Position numbers and translations under genes: made by a program | Part shown: positions 7,395 to 13,548 of the stretch, piece by piece | Layout of the letters: every line of letters begins with the position of its first letter | Position numbering within the stretch: position 1 is the stretch's first letter | Source of the DNA: Nitratireductor sp. | GTDB lineage: Bacteria > Pseudomonadota > Alphaproteobacteria > Rhizobiales > Rhizobiaceae | Direction: 5' to 3' | DNA: 16,440 bases | Assembly: GCA_020441735.1 (NCBI GenBank) | Contig: JAGRLQ010000050.1 | Location: 1 to 16,440, forward strand | The notes under the pieces: model-generated | Databases searched by the model: none | What the model was told of the DNA's origin: nothing | What the model saw: only the letters and a program-made list of their open reading frames with translations

Positions 7395-8046
7395 AGATAT
7401 GCAGCCTGCCCTCGGTCAGCACCAGGCGCCGGGCCTCGTACTGATCCATCAATCCAAGATCATGCGTTGCGATGACCACCGCCGTGCCCGAACGGTTCAA
7501 CTCGATGAAGAGGCGAAGCAGCCGCCGGGCCATCGGCGGGTCCACATTGCCGGTGGGTTCGTCGGCCAGCAGGATTTCCGGCTGATCGATCAACGCGCGG
7601 GCAATGGCCGCTCTTTGCTTCTCGCCGCCGGAAAGAACCGGTGGCAGTGCGTGCATGCGCTCTCCCAATCCTACCCATTTCAGCAGTTCGGCGACATCGG
7701 TACGGTATTCGCTTTCTTCCTTTCCCCGGACCCTGAGAGGAAGCGCGACGTTTTCATAGGTCGTCAGGTGGCTAAGCAGGCGGAAATCCTGAAACACCAC
7801 GCCGATCTTGCGGCGCAGTTTCGGCATGTCGTTGCGCGGGATGCGTCCCGCTTCGCGTCCGAACAGGCGAACCACGCCCCGCGTAGGCTTGAGTGACATC
7901 AGCATCAGCCGCAACAGGCTTGTCTTGCCGGCACCGGAAGGTCCGGTCAGAAACTGGAACGAGTTGGCGCCGACATCGAATGTCAGGTCACTGAGAACCT
8001 CCGGTCCCAAGCCGTAGCGCAAGCCGACATTCTCGAACTGAATCAC
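7387..8046 (-). CDS. ftsE: Cell division ATP-binding protein FtsE
   Basis: A 219-residue ABC ATPase with all nucleotide-binding motifs: Walker A GPSGAGKT (35-42), Q-loop glutamine 86 in FQDFRLL, signature LSGGEKQR (138-145), Walker B ILLADE (158-163) and switch histidine 195 in ATHDLGL. The length and the FQDFRLL and TYENVALPL segments are characteristic of FtsE. It dimerises on the inner face of the membrane with FtsX and acts at the division septum. The start is GTG 8046; GGAG (8054-8057, complement) is seven bases upstream. The leader runs back to three TTAA boxes at 8103-8127 that resemble a CtrA-binding site, so cell-cycle control is likely. Confidence 0.95.
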   Translation of the reverse strand: MIQFENVGLRYGLGPEVLSDLTFDVGANSFQFLTGPSGAGKTSLLRLMLMSLKPTRGVVRLFGREAGRIPRNDMPKLRRKIGVVFQDFRLLSHLTTYENVALPLRVRGKEESEYRTDVAELLKWVGLGERMHALPPVLSGGEKQRAAIARALIDQPEILLADEPTGNVDPPMARRLLRLFIELNRSGTAVVIATHDLGLMDQYEARRLVLTEGRLHIYD

Positions 8047-8102
8047 CTGGCTGCTCCATTCGTGTTTGCGGCGCCCATATCCGCACCTTACCGCCTTGTG
8101 CG

Positions 8103-8127
8103 TTAATCATGGTTAACAATACGTTAA
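8103..8127. promoter_or_regulatory. Putative CtrA-binding site(s) between ftsE and the hpt-cpdR operon
   Basis: Three TTAA boxes lie at 8103-8106, 8113-8116 and 8124-8127. The last two are separated by exactly 7 bases, giving the full CtrA consensus TTAA-N7-TTAA. On the complementary strand this reads TTAACGTATTGTTAACCAT, which also contains the TTAACCAT variant. The first pair has a 6-base gap and may be a weaker half. The stretch is AT-rich within a GC-rich genome and lies 57-81 bases upstream of the ftsE GTG. A GATAGT at 8138-8143 could be the -10 box of a promoter firing to the right. CtrA control of ftsE has, as I recall, been reported in Brucella. Direction and sign of control cannot be told from sequence. 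Confidence 0.6.
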
Positions 8128-8168
8128 GGATTGGGCGATAGTCAGATGCTTGCATTTATTGCGTTCCG

Positions 8169-8186
8169 GCACTGATTCGCCAGTGC
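8169..8186 (+). other. Short perfect inverted repeat in the leader of the membrane-protein gene
   Basis: GCACTG (8169-8174) and CAGTGC (8181-8186) surround ATTCGC, forming a 6-bp stem with a 6-base loop. If translation begins at ATG 8225 it lies in the 5' leader; if at TTG 8150 it lies in coding sequence. No U-run follows, so it is not a plain terminator. It may be chance. Confidence 0.3.
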
Positions 8187-8224
8187 TCAGGCCGGTATTC
8201 AGACGGGGGTCCGTACGGGCGTCC

Positions 8225-9004
8225 ATGTATGAGGGCAGCCAGTCCGGAAATCCGTCATTCCGGGAATCTGAAAGTGTGAAGCAGGCAATGAGAAGGCACC
8301 GTCAGCAGATCAGAACCATCGACCACGAACCGCTTTCTGCCGATCTCAAAAAGGGATCGGCCACAGGCGGACGCGATCTTGCATGCCTCGAAGAAAGCCC
8401 ATCGAAAAACAGCCGCCGAAAATCCGGCTTCTCCGGCAATTTTCGCAAAACCAGCGCCATTACCGGAGACTTCTTCACGCCCCGGTCTTCCGACGAAAAA
8501 AGCTGGTCTTCCAGCACACCGATGTCGATAAGGGATCTCAGCACCTCCGTGCCGCTGACCCGCACCATCGCAGCCGTCGTATCGGTTTTCACCCTCGCCA
8601 TAACCATTCCCACCGGCTTCATCGCCATGACAGAAAGCATGGAGCAGGCGGCAATCGATCCCGTAACCACGGCATCGATCGATCCAGGCAGCAGATCAGG
8701 GGAGCTCGCTGTGTCCGATGTTTCCATGACCCGCATCATGAAGTCGGGCTCGACAGTGGTCACGATTTTCGGCGAGATACGCAACACCGCCACGGTCAGC
8801 CAGACGCCTGGCGATGTGGTGATCCAGCTTCAGGATGAAAACGGCCATGTCGTTCAAAGCTGGCAGCATCGCACCGGGGCAGGCAGCATCAAACCGGACG
8901 GGAAACTGCGCTTCATCACCTCATCGATCGACGCCTCGGGACGCGCCCGTTCCGTCGTAGCGTTTACCAGGCCCCTTCCAAAGTCGGGCTCCACACCACA
9001 ATAA
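8225..9004 (+). CDS. Single-pass membrane protein at the usual MJ0042 zinc-ribbon locus
   Basis: A protein of about 260 residues with three parts. First is a basic, serine-rich, low-complexity cytoplasmic region (about 1-110). Then comes one membrane helix (about 114-135, AAVVSVFTLAITIPTGFIAM). A beta-rich extracytoplasmic domain follows (about 157-255), containing VVTIFGEIRNTATVSQTPGD, then VVIQLQDENGHVVQSW and KPDGKLRFIT. The C-terminal domain resembles the end of the MJ0042-type zinc-ribbon proteins commonly encoded between ftsE and hpt in Rhizobiales. The N-terminal zinc ribbon (CxxC...CxxC) is absent: the frame has only one cysteine, and no zinc ribbon is visible in the other forward frames. 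The start is uncertain: TTG 8150, ATG 8225, GTG 8276 and ATG 8288 are all in frame and none has a strong ribosome site. It precedes hpt by 9 bases. Function unknown. Confidence 0.7.
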   Translation: MYEGSQSGNPSFRESESVKQAMRRHRQQIRTIDHEPLSADLKKGSATGGRDLACLEESPSKNSRRKSGFSGNFRKTSAITGDFFTPRSSDEKSWSSSTPMSIRDLSTSVPLTRTIAAVVSVFTLAITIPTGFIAMTESMEQAAIDPVTTASIDPGSRSGELAVSDVSMTRIMKSGSTVVTIFGEIRNTATVSQTPGDVVIQLQDENGHVVQSWQHRTGAGSIKPDGKLRFITSSIDASGRARSVVAFTRPLPKSGSTPQ

Positions 9005-9013
9005 GAGAACGCC

Positions 9014-9556
9014 ATGCCCATTGTTCGCAACAAGAAGATCGAAGTTCTCTTCAGCGCAGAAGATATCGCCAGGCGAATTACCGAAATCGCCGAGGAAGTG
9101 GCCTTGAGCGAGCTGAAGAACATTCTGGTGGTCTCCATCCTGAAGGGATCCTTCGTCTTCGCCGCCGATCTTATCCGCGCCTTCCACCGCGCCGGCATGG
9201 CGCCTGAAGTGGAGTTCATCTCGGTCTCAAGCTACGGCGCGGGAACCGAAGCCGGCAAACTGCGGCTTCTCAGAGACGTCGAAACTGAAGTCGCGGGGCG
9301 CGACGTTATTTTGATCGACGACATTCTGGAATCGGGAAACACGCTGAAATTCACCCGCGACCTCATGCTCGAACGCGGCGCCAACCGCGTTGCCATTATC
9401 GCCCTGCTGGACAAGTCCATGCGGCGCAAGACGGCGATCGAGGCTGATTTCGTTGGGTTTGAATGTCCCGACAAGTTCGTTGTCGGATACGGAATGGATG
9501 TGGGGCACGCTTTCAGGGAACTACCCTTTGTCGGCGTCGTAACGGGAGATGCTTAA
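9014..9556 (+). CDS. hpt: Hypoxanthine phosphoribosyltransferase
   Basis: A 180-residue type I phosphoribosyltransferase, of usual length for bacterial Hpt. The PRPP-binding motif VILIDDILESGNTL spans residues 98-111, with the paired acidic residues D102-D103. The pyrophosphate loop LKGS is at 43-46, the flexible-loop start SSYG at 72-75, and the purine-contacting segment FVVGYGMDVGHAFRELP at 155-171, with Lys134 in LLDKSM. It salvages hypoxanthine (and probably guanine) to IMP (GMP) with PRPP in the cytosol. It sits between the membrane protein (9-base gap) and cpdR (stop codon directly followed by the cpdR start), so all three are likely one operon. An AGAGAA precedes the ATG. Confidence 0.94.
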   Translation: MPIVRNKKIEVLFSAEDIARRITEIAEEVALSELKNILVVSILKGSFVFAADLIRAFHRAGMAPEVEFISVSSYGAGTEAGKLRLLRDVETEVAGRDVILIDDILESGNTLKFTRDLMLERGANRVAIIALLDKSMRRKTAIEADFVGFECPDKFVVGYGMDVGHAFRELPFVGVVTGDA

Positions 9557-9922
9557 GTGGCAAAAATTCTGCTGGTGGAAGATGATGAATCGGTGCGGGA
9601 ATTCGTGGCCCGCGCACTGGAAACCGATCGTCACGGTGTGGTGAAAGCGGAAAACGGCGAAGAGGGTCTCGAACTCTTCATCGCAAACGAAAACGGCTTC
9701 GATCTCGTCCTGACCGACATTCAGATGCCGGTGATGGACGGTATCGAAATGAGCCATTCGATTGCCAGAGCCCAAGCGGGACAGAAAATCCTGATGATGA
9801 CGGGATACGCCAATCAGCGTGAACGGGCCGAGAACCTTTCGAGCGTTATCATCGATGTGGTCCAGAAACCCTTCACCCTGCCGGAAATCCGCAAACGGGT
9901 AAGCGAAGCGCTGGCTGCCTGA
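9557..9922 (+). CDS. cpdR: Single-domain response regulator CpdR
   Basis: A 121-residue stand-alone receiver domain with no output domain. The acidic pair is Asp9-Asp10 (VEDDES), the phosphoacceptor Asp54 (VLTDIQMPVMDG), the switch threonine 82 (MMTGYA) and the conserved Lys104 (VQKPF). Length, lack of an effector domain and position after hpt match CpdR of Rhizobiales. In Caulobacter and Sinorhizobium, unphosphorylated CpdR places ClpXP substrates for degradation, including CtrA in Caulobacter; phosphorylation through the CckA-ChpT relay turns it off. The start is GTG 9557, immediately after the hpt TAA, with GGGAG (9544-9548) as ribosome site inside hpt; translation is probably coupled. Another single receiver such as a DivK-type protein is less likely given the neighbours. 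Confidence 0.88.
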   Translation: MAKILLVEDDESVREFVARALETDRHGVVKAENGEEGLELFIANENGFDLVLTDIQMPVMDGIEMSHSIARAQAGQKILMMTGYANQRERAENLSSVIIDVVQKPFTLPEIRKRVSEALAA

Positions 9923-9940
9923 CCACCGGGCGCGCCACGA

Positions 9941-10156
9941 TCAGAAATCGATCGCGATACCCTTTTTCTCCCAGTCGCCATAACGCGCCGGATCGGGTCC
10001 GTCCCGGCCATTGACTTCCTTCGGCCGGGCTTCCGCTTTTTTCCGGGCCTCCCTGCGGCGTTCTTCCGCCTCCGCCAGCGCCCGCCGGGCCGCATCCGAA
10101 ATACCGTCCGGCTGCGCGGCAGCAGGCGTTCCGGATTTCTTCTCGTTATCCCGCAT
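9941..10156 (-). CDS. DUF1674 / succinate dehydrogenase assembly factor 4 (SDHAF4)-like protein
   Basis: A 71-residue protein whose C-terminus PDPARYGDWEKKGIAIDF is the signature of DUF1674, the bacterial counterpart of mitochondrial SDHAF4. In eukaryotes SDHAF4 binds flavinylated SdhA and helps it join SdhB. The middle (about 20-45, AEAEERRREARKKAEARPK) is a highly charged, probably helical or disordered stretch, as usual in the family. The family's usual size and the ATG at 10156 agree. It is tail-to-tail with cpdR (18-base gap) and divergent from rsmB. The succinate dehydrogenase genes themselves are not in the window, so the role rests on the motif alone. Confidence 0.87.
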   Translation of the reverse strand: MRDNEKKSGTPAAAQPDGISDAARRALAEAEERRREARKKAEARPKEVNGRDGPDPARYGDWEKKGIAIDF

Positions 10157-10240
10157 CGTGTTTCATCTTTCTGACCGGCGACATTAGGGTGAATTACGGC
10201 TTTTCATCCCGCAACTTTCACCCCATACAACGCGTTCAGC

Positions 10241-10246
10241 AGGAGG
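10241..10246 (+). promoter_or_regulatory. Strong ribosome binding site deciding the rsmB GTG start
   Basis: AGGAGG is a full match to the anti-Shine-Dalgarno core and lies nine bases before GTG 10256. It fixes the non-ATG start of rsmB and suggests efficient translation. Confidence 0.8.
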
Positions 10247-10255
10247 TTTGCAAGA

Positions 10256-11593
10256 GTGCCCACGGCAAACAGTGTCAAGGGAGCGCAAAGCAGGCTGGCC
10301 GCCGCCGGCATGACGGTGCTTGTCACGGAAAAACAGGCAAGTCTCGACGATCTCGTCGATGCCGAACGGGGCTACCGGCCCTATCTTGCGCTCAATGCGG
10401 CAGATCAGGCGCTCGCGCGGGCCATTACGCTTGCCACGCTGCGCCACCGCCGCCGTCTTCAGGCAATGCTCGCCAAATGCTGGGACCGGCCGCCGCCGAA
10501 ACGCGCAACCCATCTTCACGCCGTGCTGGAAACAGCGCTCGCGCAAATTGCCTTCATGAAGGTTCCCGATCAGGCAGCCGTCAACATCGCCGTTTCCCTT
10601 GTCGGCGAAAACCCCGCCACAGCCCGTTTCCGCAGCTTTGCCAATGCAGTGCTGCGCAAGGCAGTCAGTCAGATCGAAGCCCTCAGCCAGGAAACAGAAA
10701 ACGTTTCCCTCTTTCCGGCCTGGCTTTCCAAACAATTGCAGCGCGATCACGGCAAGGAAAAGGTCCGGGCCATGGCCCGGCAATTTGCTTTTGAACCGAC
10801 ACTGGACATCAGCAGCAAGCCGGGACCTGGCGAAACCCTTCCCGAAACGATTAATCTGCCCGGTGAGAGCCGGCGGCTCGTCAGCACGGTGCCGGTGCCA
10901 GAGCAGCCCGGTTATGCACAAGGCGGTTGGTGGGTTCAGGACATTGCGGCGGCCCAGCCGGTGCGATTGCTCAATCATTGCATGGAGGGCGGCATCGCCG
11001 GCAAGGCGATTGCCGATCTTTGCGCCGCACCCGGCGGCAAGACCATGCAGCTTGCCGGCCTGAACGCCCGGGTTACGGCAGTCGACATTTCCGCCCGCCG
11101 ACTCGTTCGCCTGGAGGAAAACCTGAAGCGCACCGCACTGGCTGCAGACGTGGTGTGTGCCGACGTGCTGGAGTGGAATCCCGAACAGGTTTTTGATGGC
11201 ATCATTCTCGACGCTCCCTGTTCCGCTACCGGAACAATACGCCGGCATCCCGATATTTTATGGAATTTTACCGAGGAAAATATATCCGGACTGGTATCGC
11301 TTCAGACGGCTATGATCCACAAGGCAGCCAGCCTGCTGCGTCCCGGCGGCATACTCGTCTACGCCAACTGCTCCCTCTTGAAAGCCGAAGGGGAGAATCT
11401 GGTCGCAGCCACGGATATTGCCGGACTTGAAACCGTCCGCCTTTCAGCCAACGCATTGCCCGGCCTTGAATTCTGCATCAACGGGCGGGGAGATTTCCGG
11501 TCCCTTCTCCATCACCTGGATCTTGGCAATCCCGAGTGTTCCGGGATGGATGGCTTCTTTTGCGCCTGCTTCAGAAAATCCCCTTCTATCTGA
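10256..11593 (+). CDS. rsmB: 16S rRNA (cytosine-5) methyltransferase, RsmB/Sun family
   Basis: A 445-residue two-domain protein. Residues about 1-140 form the NusB-like RNA-binding domain (AERGYRPYLALNAADQALAR and RFRSFANAVLRKA). Residues about 235-440 form the m5C methyltransferase domain. SAM motif I is DLCAAPGGKT (254-263), followed by the acidic VTAVDIS. The first active-site cysteine is Cys322 in DAPCSATGTIRRHPDI; the nucleophilic Cys372 is in YANCSLLKAEGE. RsmB methylates C967 of 16S rRNA (E. coli numbering), close to the P-site. The motif around Cys372 is normally Y(A/S)TCS; here threonine is replaced by asparagine, which is unusual. Start GTG 10256 is set by a strong AGGAGG. It leads the rsmB-heparinase-purH run of genes. 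Confidence 0.92.
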   Translation: MPTANSVKGAQSRLAAAGMTVLVTEKQASLDDLVDAERGYRPYLALNAADQALARAITLATLRHRRRLQAMLAKCWDRPPPKRATHLHAVLETALAQIAFMKVPDQAAVNIAVSLVGENPATARFRSFANAVLRKAVSQIEALSQETENVSLFPAWLSKQLQRDHGKEKVRAMARQFAFEPTLDISSKPGPGETLPETINLPGESRRLVSTVPVPEQPGYAQGGWWVQDIAAAQPVRLLNHCMEGGIAGKAIADLCAAPGGKTMQLAGLNARVTAVDISARRLVRLEENLKRTALAADVVCADVLEWNPEQVFDGIILDAPCSATGTIRRHPDILWNFTEENISGLVSLQTAMIHKAASLLRPGGILVYANCSLLKAEGENLVAATDIAGLETVRLSANALPGLEFCINGRGDFRSLLHHLDLGNPECSGMDGFFCACFRKSPSI

Positions 11594-11709
11594 CAATCGG
11601 CCGTCGCGCGGTTGCAGACAAATATTCAATATGACCTGCCAATGGGCTATGAACAAAAAGGGAAGAGGGCCGGCCCGAATCACAGCGATACGGCTAATGG
11701 AACAACCGA

Positions 11710-13413
11710 GTGCTTAGTCAGGAAATTTCTGCGACGGGACTTGCTGTCAGGGAAGCGATACGCCGCACGGTCAACCGGATTGCCGGCCCGCCGCTGTTGA
11801 ATCGGCTGATGCCGGCAGCCACACCCGGCCGCCTGCTGATTGCACCGAAGGACCTGCGCACCATCGATCCGACCACCGCCCAGGACATCTACGCAGGCCG
11901 GTTTTTTCTTGCAGGCAAACTTGTCGAAACCGGTGGGCGCGACCCGTTCACCCTCTACGATACGCCAAGAAGCTGGCAACGCGAACTGCATGCCTTTGGC
12001 TGGTTCCGGCACCTTGAGGCAGACGGCAGTGCATTACCCAGACAAAACGCGGCAGCCCTGCTCGGCGACTGGCTCAACCACCGCTTCAGCCGCACCCACT
12101 CCATCGCCTGGGAGCCGGAGACCGCAGCACGGCGCCTGATCACCTGGTTTGCCCATAGCGTCGGCATTCTGGAAGCGATCAGTCCCCGCCAGTATCAGCA
12201 GTGGCTGAAATCGATCGGCTTTCACATCCGCTTTTTAAAGCACCACTATGCAGTGGCCGATCCCGGCCTGCCTCGCCTGCTGACACGCATCGCCCTGGCC
12301 TACGCCTCGATCTGCGCCGACGGGCAGCAGCAGCAATTGAACCGGGCGGCAAGGCTGCTTGATGCCGAACTGGCCGAACAACTGCGCGAAGACGGCATGC
12401 ACATCTCCCGCAACCCGGCCGTCATTCCCGATCTGCTCAGCCTGTTGCTACCCCTGCGCCAGTCCCACGCCAGTGCCGGCATCGAACCTTCTGCGACCCT
12501 GATTTCGGCCATCGACCGGTTGATGCTGGCGATGAAATTCTTTGTCCTTGGCGACGGAACACTCGCCCGGTTCAACGGCATGTCGGCGACCAGAAGCGAC
12601 CTGCTGGCGACCCTGCTGCAATACGATGACAGCCCGGGCACCGTGTCGCCCACTGCAGCTATCGGCGGGTATCAGCGGCTGGCGGCTGGCGACACCATTT
12701 TGCTGGCCGACACAGGCAGTCCACCACCCGGCAGTCTGTCGAGAACGGCCCATGCCGGCGCACTCGCCATTGAACTGTCGAGTGGCGACAATCCGGTTAT
12801 CGTCAACTGCGGTGCTGCATCCACCGGCGAACCGGAGACCGTGGCAGCTCTGGCGCGGTCCACGGCAGCCCACAGCACTGCCACGATCAATGACACCTCT
12901 TCTTCACGTATCTACGCCGGCAACTGGTTTGCCGGCCTGCTTGGCAGCCGTTTCGTATCCACACCGCGCCGGGTAACGCATGAACGCATCGAAAGTCCGG
13001 GCGAGCTCGGCTTCTCCGCCAGTCATGACGGATATTACCGCTCCTTTGGGATTATCCATCAGCGCACGCTCAGGCTTTCCAGCGATGGCAACCGCATCGA
13101 GGCAACCGACCAATTCACGGACCGCCAGGGCAGGCTGCTGGAGAAGAGTCGCAATGCCCGTTTTGCCATTCGCTTTCACCTCCATCCGTCGGTCAGCGCT
13201 GGCCATGCCGGGGGTTCCGACATTCTGCTGATGTGCGGCAATGGCCGTTCCTGGCGCTTCATCTGCGATGACTGGGACGCAAAGGTCGAGGAAAGTGTCT
13301 TCTTTGCCTCGGTGTCCGGTACCCGCAGAACCACCCAGATCGTTCTTGAGGGCGATGTGGACGCTACACCGGAAATTCGCTGGCGCCTGATTCGCGAGTC
13401 GATGACGCAGTAG
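11710..13413 (+). CDS. Heparinase II/III family protein
   Basis: A 567-residue protein of the heparinase II/III-like family (PF07940), which includes polysaccharide lyases. The first part (about 60-290) is helix-rich, including RSWQRELHAFGWFRHLEADG and WEPETAARRLITWFAHS, consistent with the alpha-toroid of such lyases. The second part (about 320-560) is beta-rich, with AGALAIELSSGDNPVIVNCG, AHSTATINDTSSS, SHDGYYRSFGIIHQR and FAIRFHLHPSV; histidines and tyrosines in these blocks are candidates for catalysis. No signal peptide or membrane helix is visible, so it appears cytoplasmic, which is odd for a glycan lyase. The start is GTG 11710, 116 bases after rsmB. Homologues sit between rsmB and purH across Rhizobiales, but the substrate is unknown to me. 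Confidence 0.85.
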   Translation: MLSQEISATGLAVREAIRRTVNRIAGPPLLNRLMPAATPGRLLIAPKDLRTIDPTTAQDIYAGRFFLAGKLVETGGRDPFTLYDTPRSWQRELHAFGWFRHLEADGSALPRQNAAALLGDWLNHRFSRTHSIAWEPETAARRLITWFAHSVGILEAISPRQYQQWLKSIGFHIRFLKHHYAVADPGLPRLLTRIALAYASICADGQQQQLNRAARLLDAELAEQLREDGMHISRNPAVIPDLLSLLLPLRQSHASAGIEPSATLISAIDRLMLAMKFFVLGDGTLARFNGMSATRSDLLATLLQYDDSPGTVSPTAAIGGYQRLAAGDTILLADTGSPPPGSLSRTAHAGALAIELSSGDNPVIVNCGAASTGEPETVAALARSTAAHSTATINDTSSSRIYAGNWFAGLLGSRFVSTPRRVTHERIESPGELGFSASHDGYYRSFGIIHQRTLRLSSDGNRIEATDQFTDRQGRLLEKSRNARFAIRFHLHPSVSAGHAGGSDILLMCGNGRSWRFICDDWDAKVEESVFFASVSGTRRTTQIVLEGDVDATPEIRWRLIRESMTQ

Positions 13414-13432
13414 CCGGGTTGGGGATGATGCA

Positions 13433-13454
13433 GCGCAAATCTGTGCATTTGCGC
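13433..13454. repeat. Perfect 8-bp inverted repeat between the heparinase gene and purH
   Basis: GCGCAAAT (13433-13440) and ATTTGCGC (13447-13454) flank CTGTGC. In RNA it makes an 8-bp hairpin with a 6-base loop, 19 bases after the heparinase stop codon. No T-run follows (CAGTTAAGACC), so intrinsic termination would be weak. It may be a partial terminator, an RNA-stability element, or an operator for purH. Confidence 0.5.
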
Positions 13455-13473
13455 CAGTTAAGACCAAAGAACG

Positions 13474-13501
13474 GTTATCGCTTGCGGGCAGCCGTGATAA
13501 C
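13474..13501 (+). other. Second inverted repeat in the purH leader
   Basis: GTTATC (13474-13479) and GATAAC (13496-13501) are complementary across 16 GC-rich bases. Alternative pairings (TTGC with GCAA further along) are possible, so the leader could fold in more than one way. I do not recognise a known riboswitch here. Confidence 0.3.
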
Positions 13502-13548
13502 TGCGGCAAAGACTTCCTTTTCCCGTCAAAGAGAACCGGCCCGAAATC

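Noticed and set aside
6348..7475. 375-codon plus-strand frame opposite ftsX
   Set aside because: Arg/His/Gln-rich shadow translation over a clear ftsX and part of ftsE.
8150..8290. Frameshifted zinc-ribbon N-terminus hidden in another frame
   Set aside because: The +2 frame shows a few cysteines (CIYC...C) but no start, wrong spacing, and a stop before 8280.
10184..11248. 354-codon minus-strand frame opposite rsmB
   Set aside because: Shadow of rsmB: it covers the rsmB start and ribosome site and has a cysteine- and glycine-rich composition without recognisable motifs.
13433..13454. PurR operator upstream of purH
   Set aside because: Shares CGCAAA half-sites with the E. coli PurR box but has a 6-base insert between halves, and a LacI-type PurR is not expected in this group.
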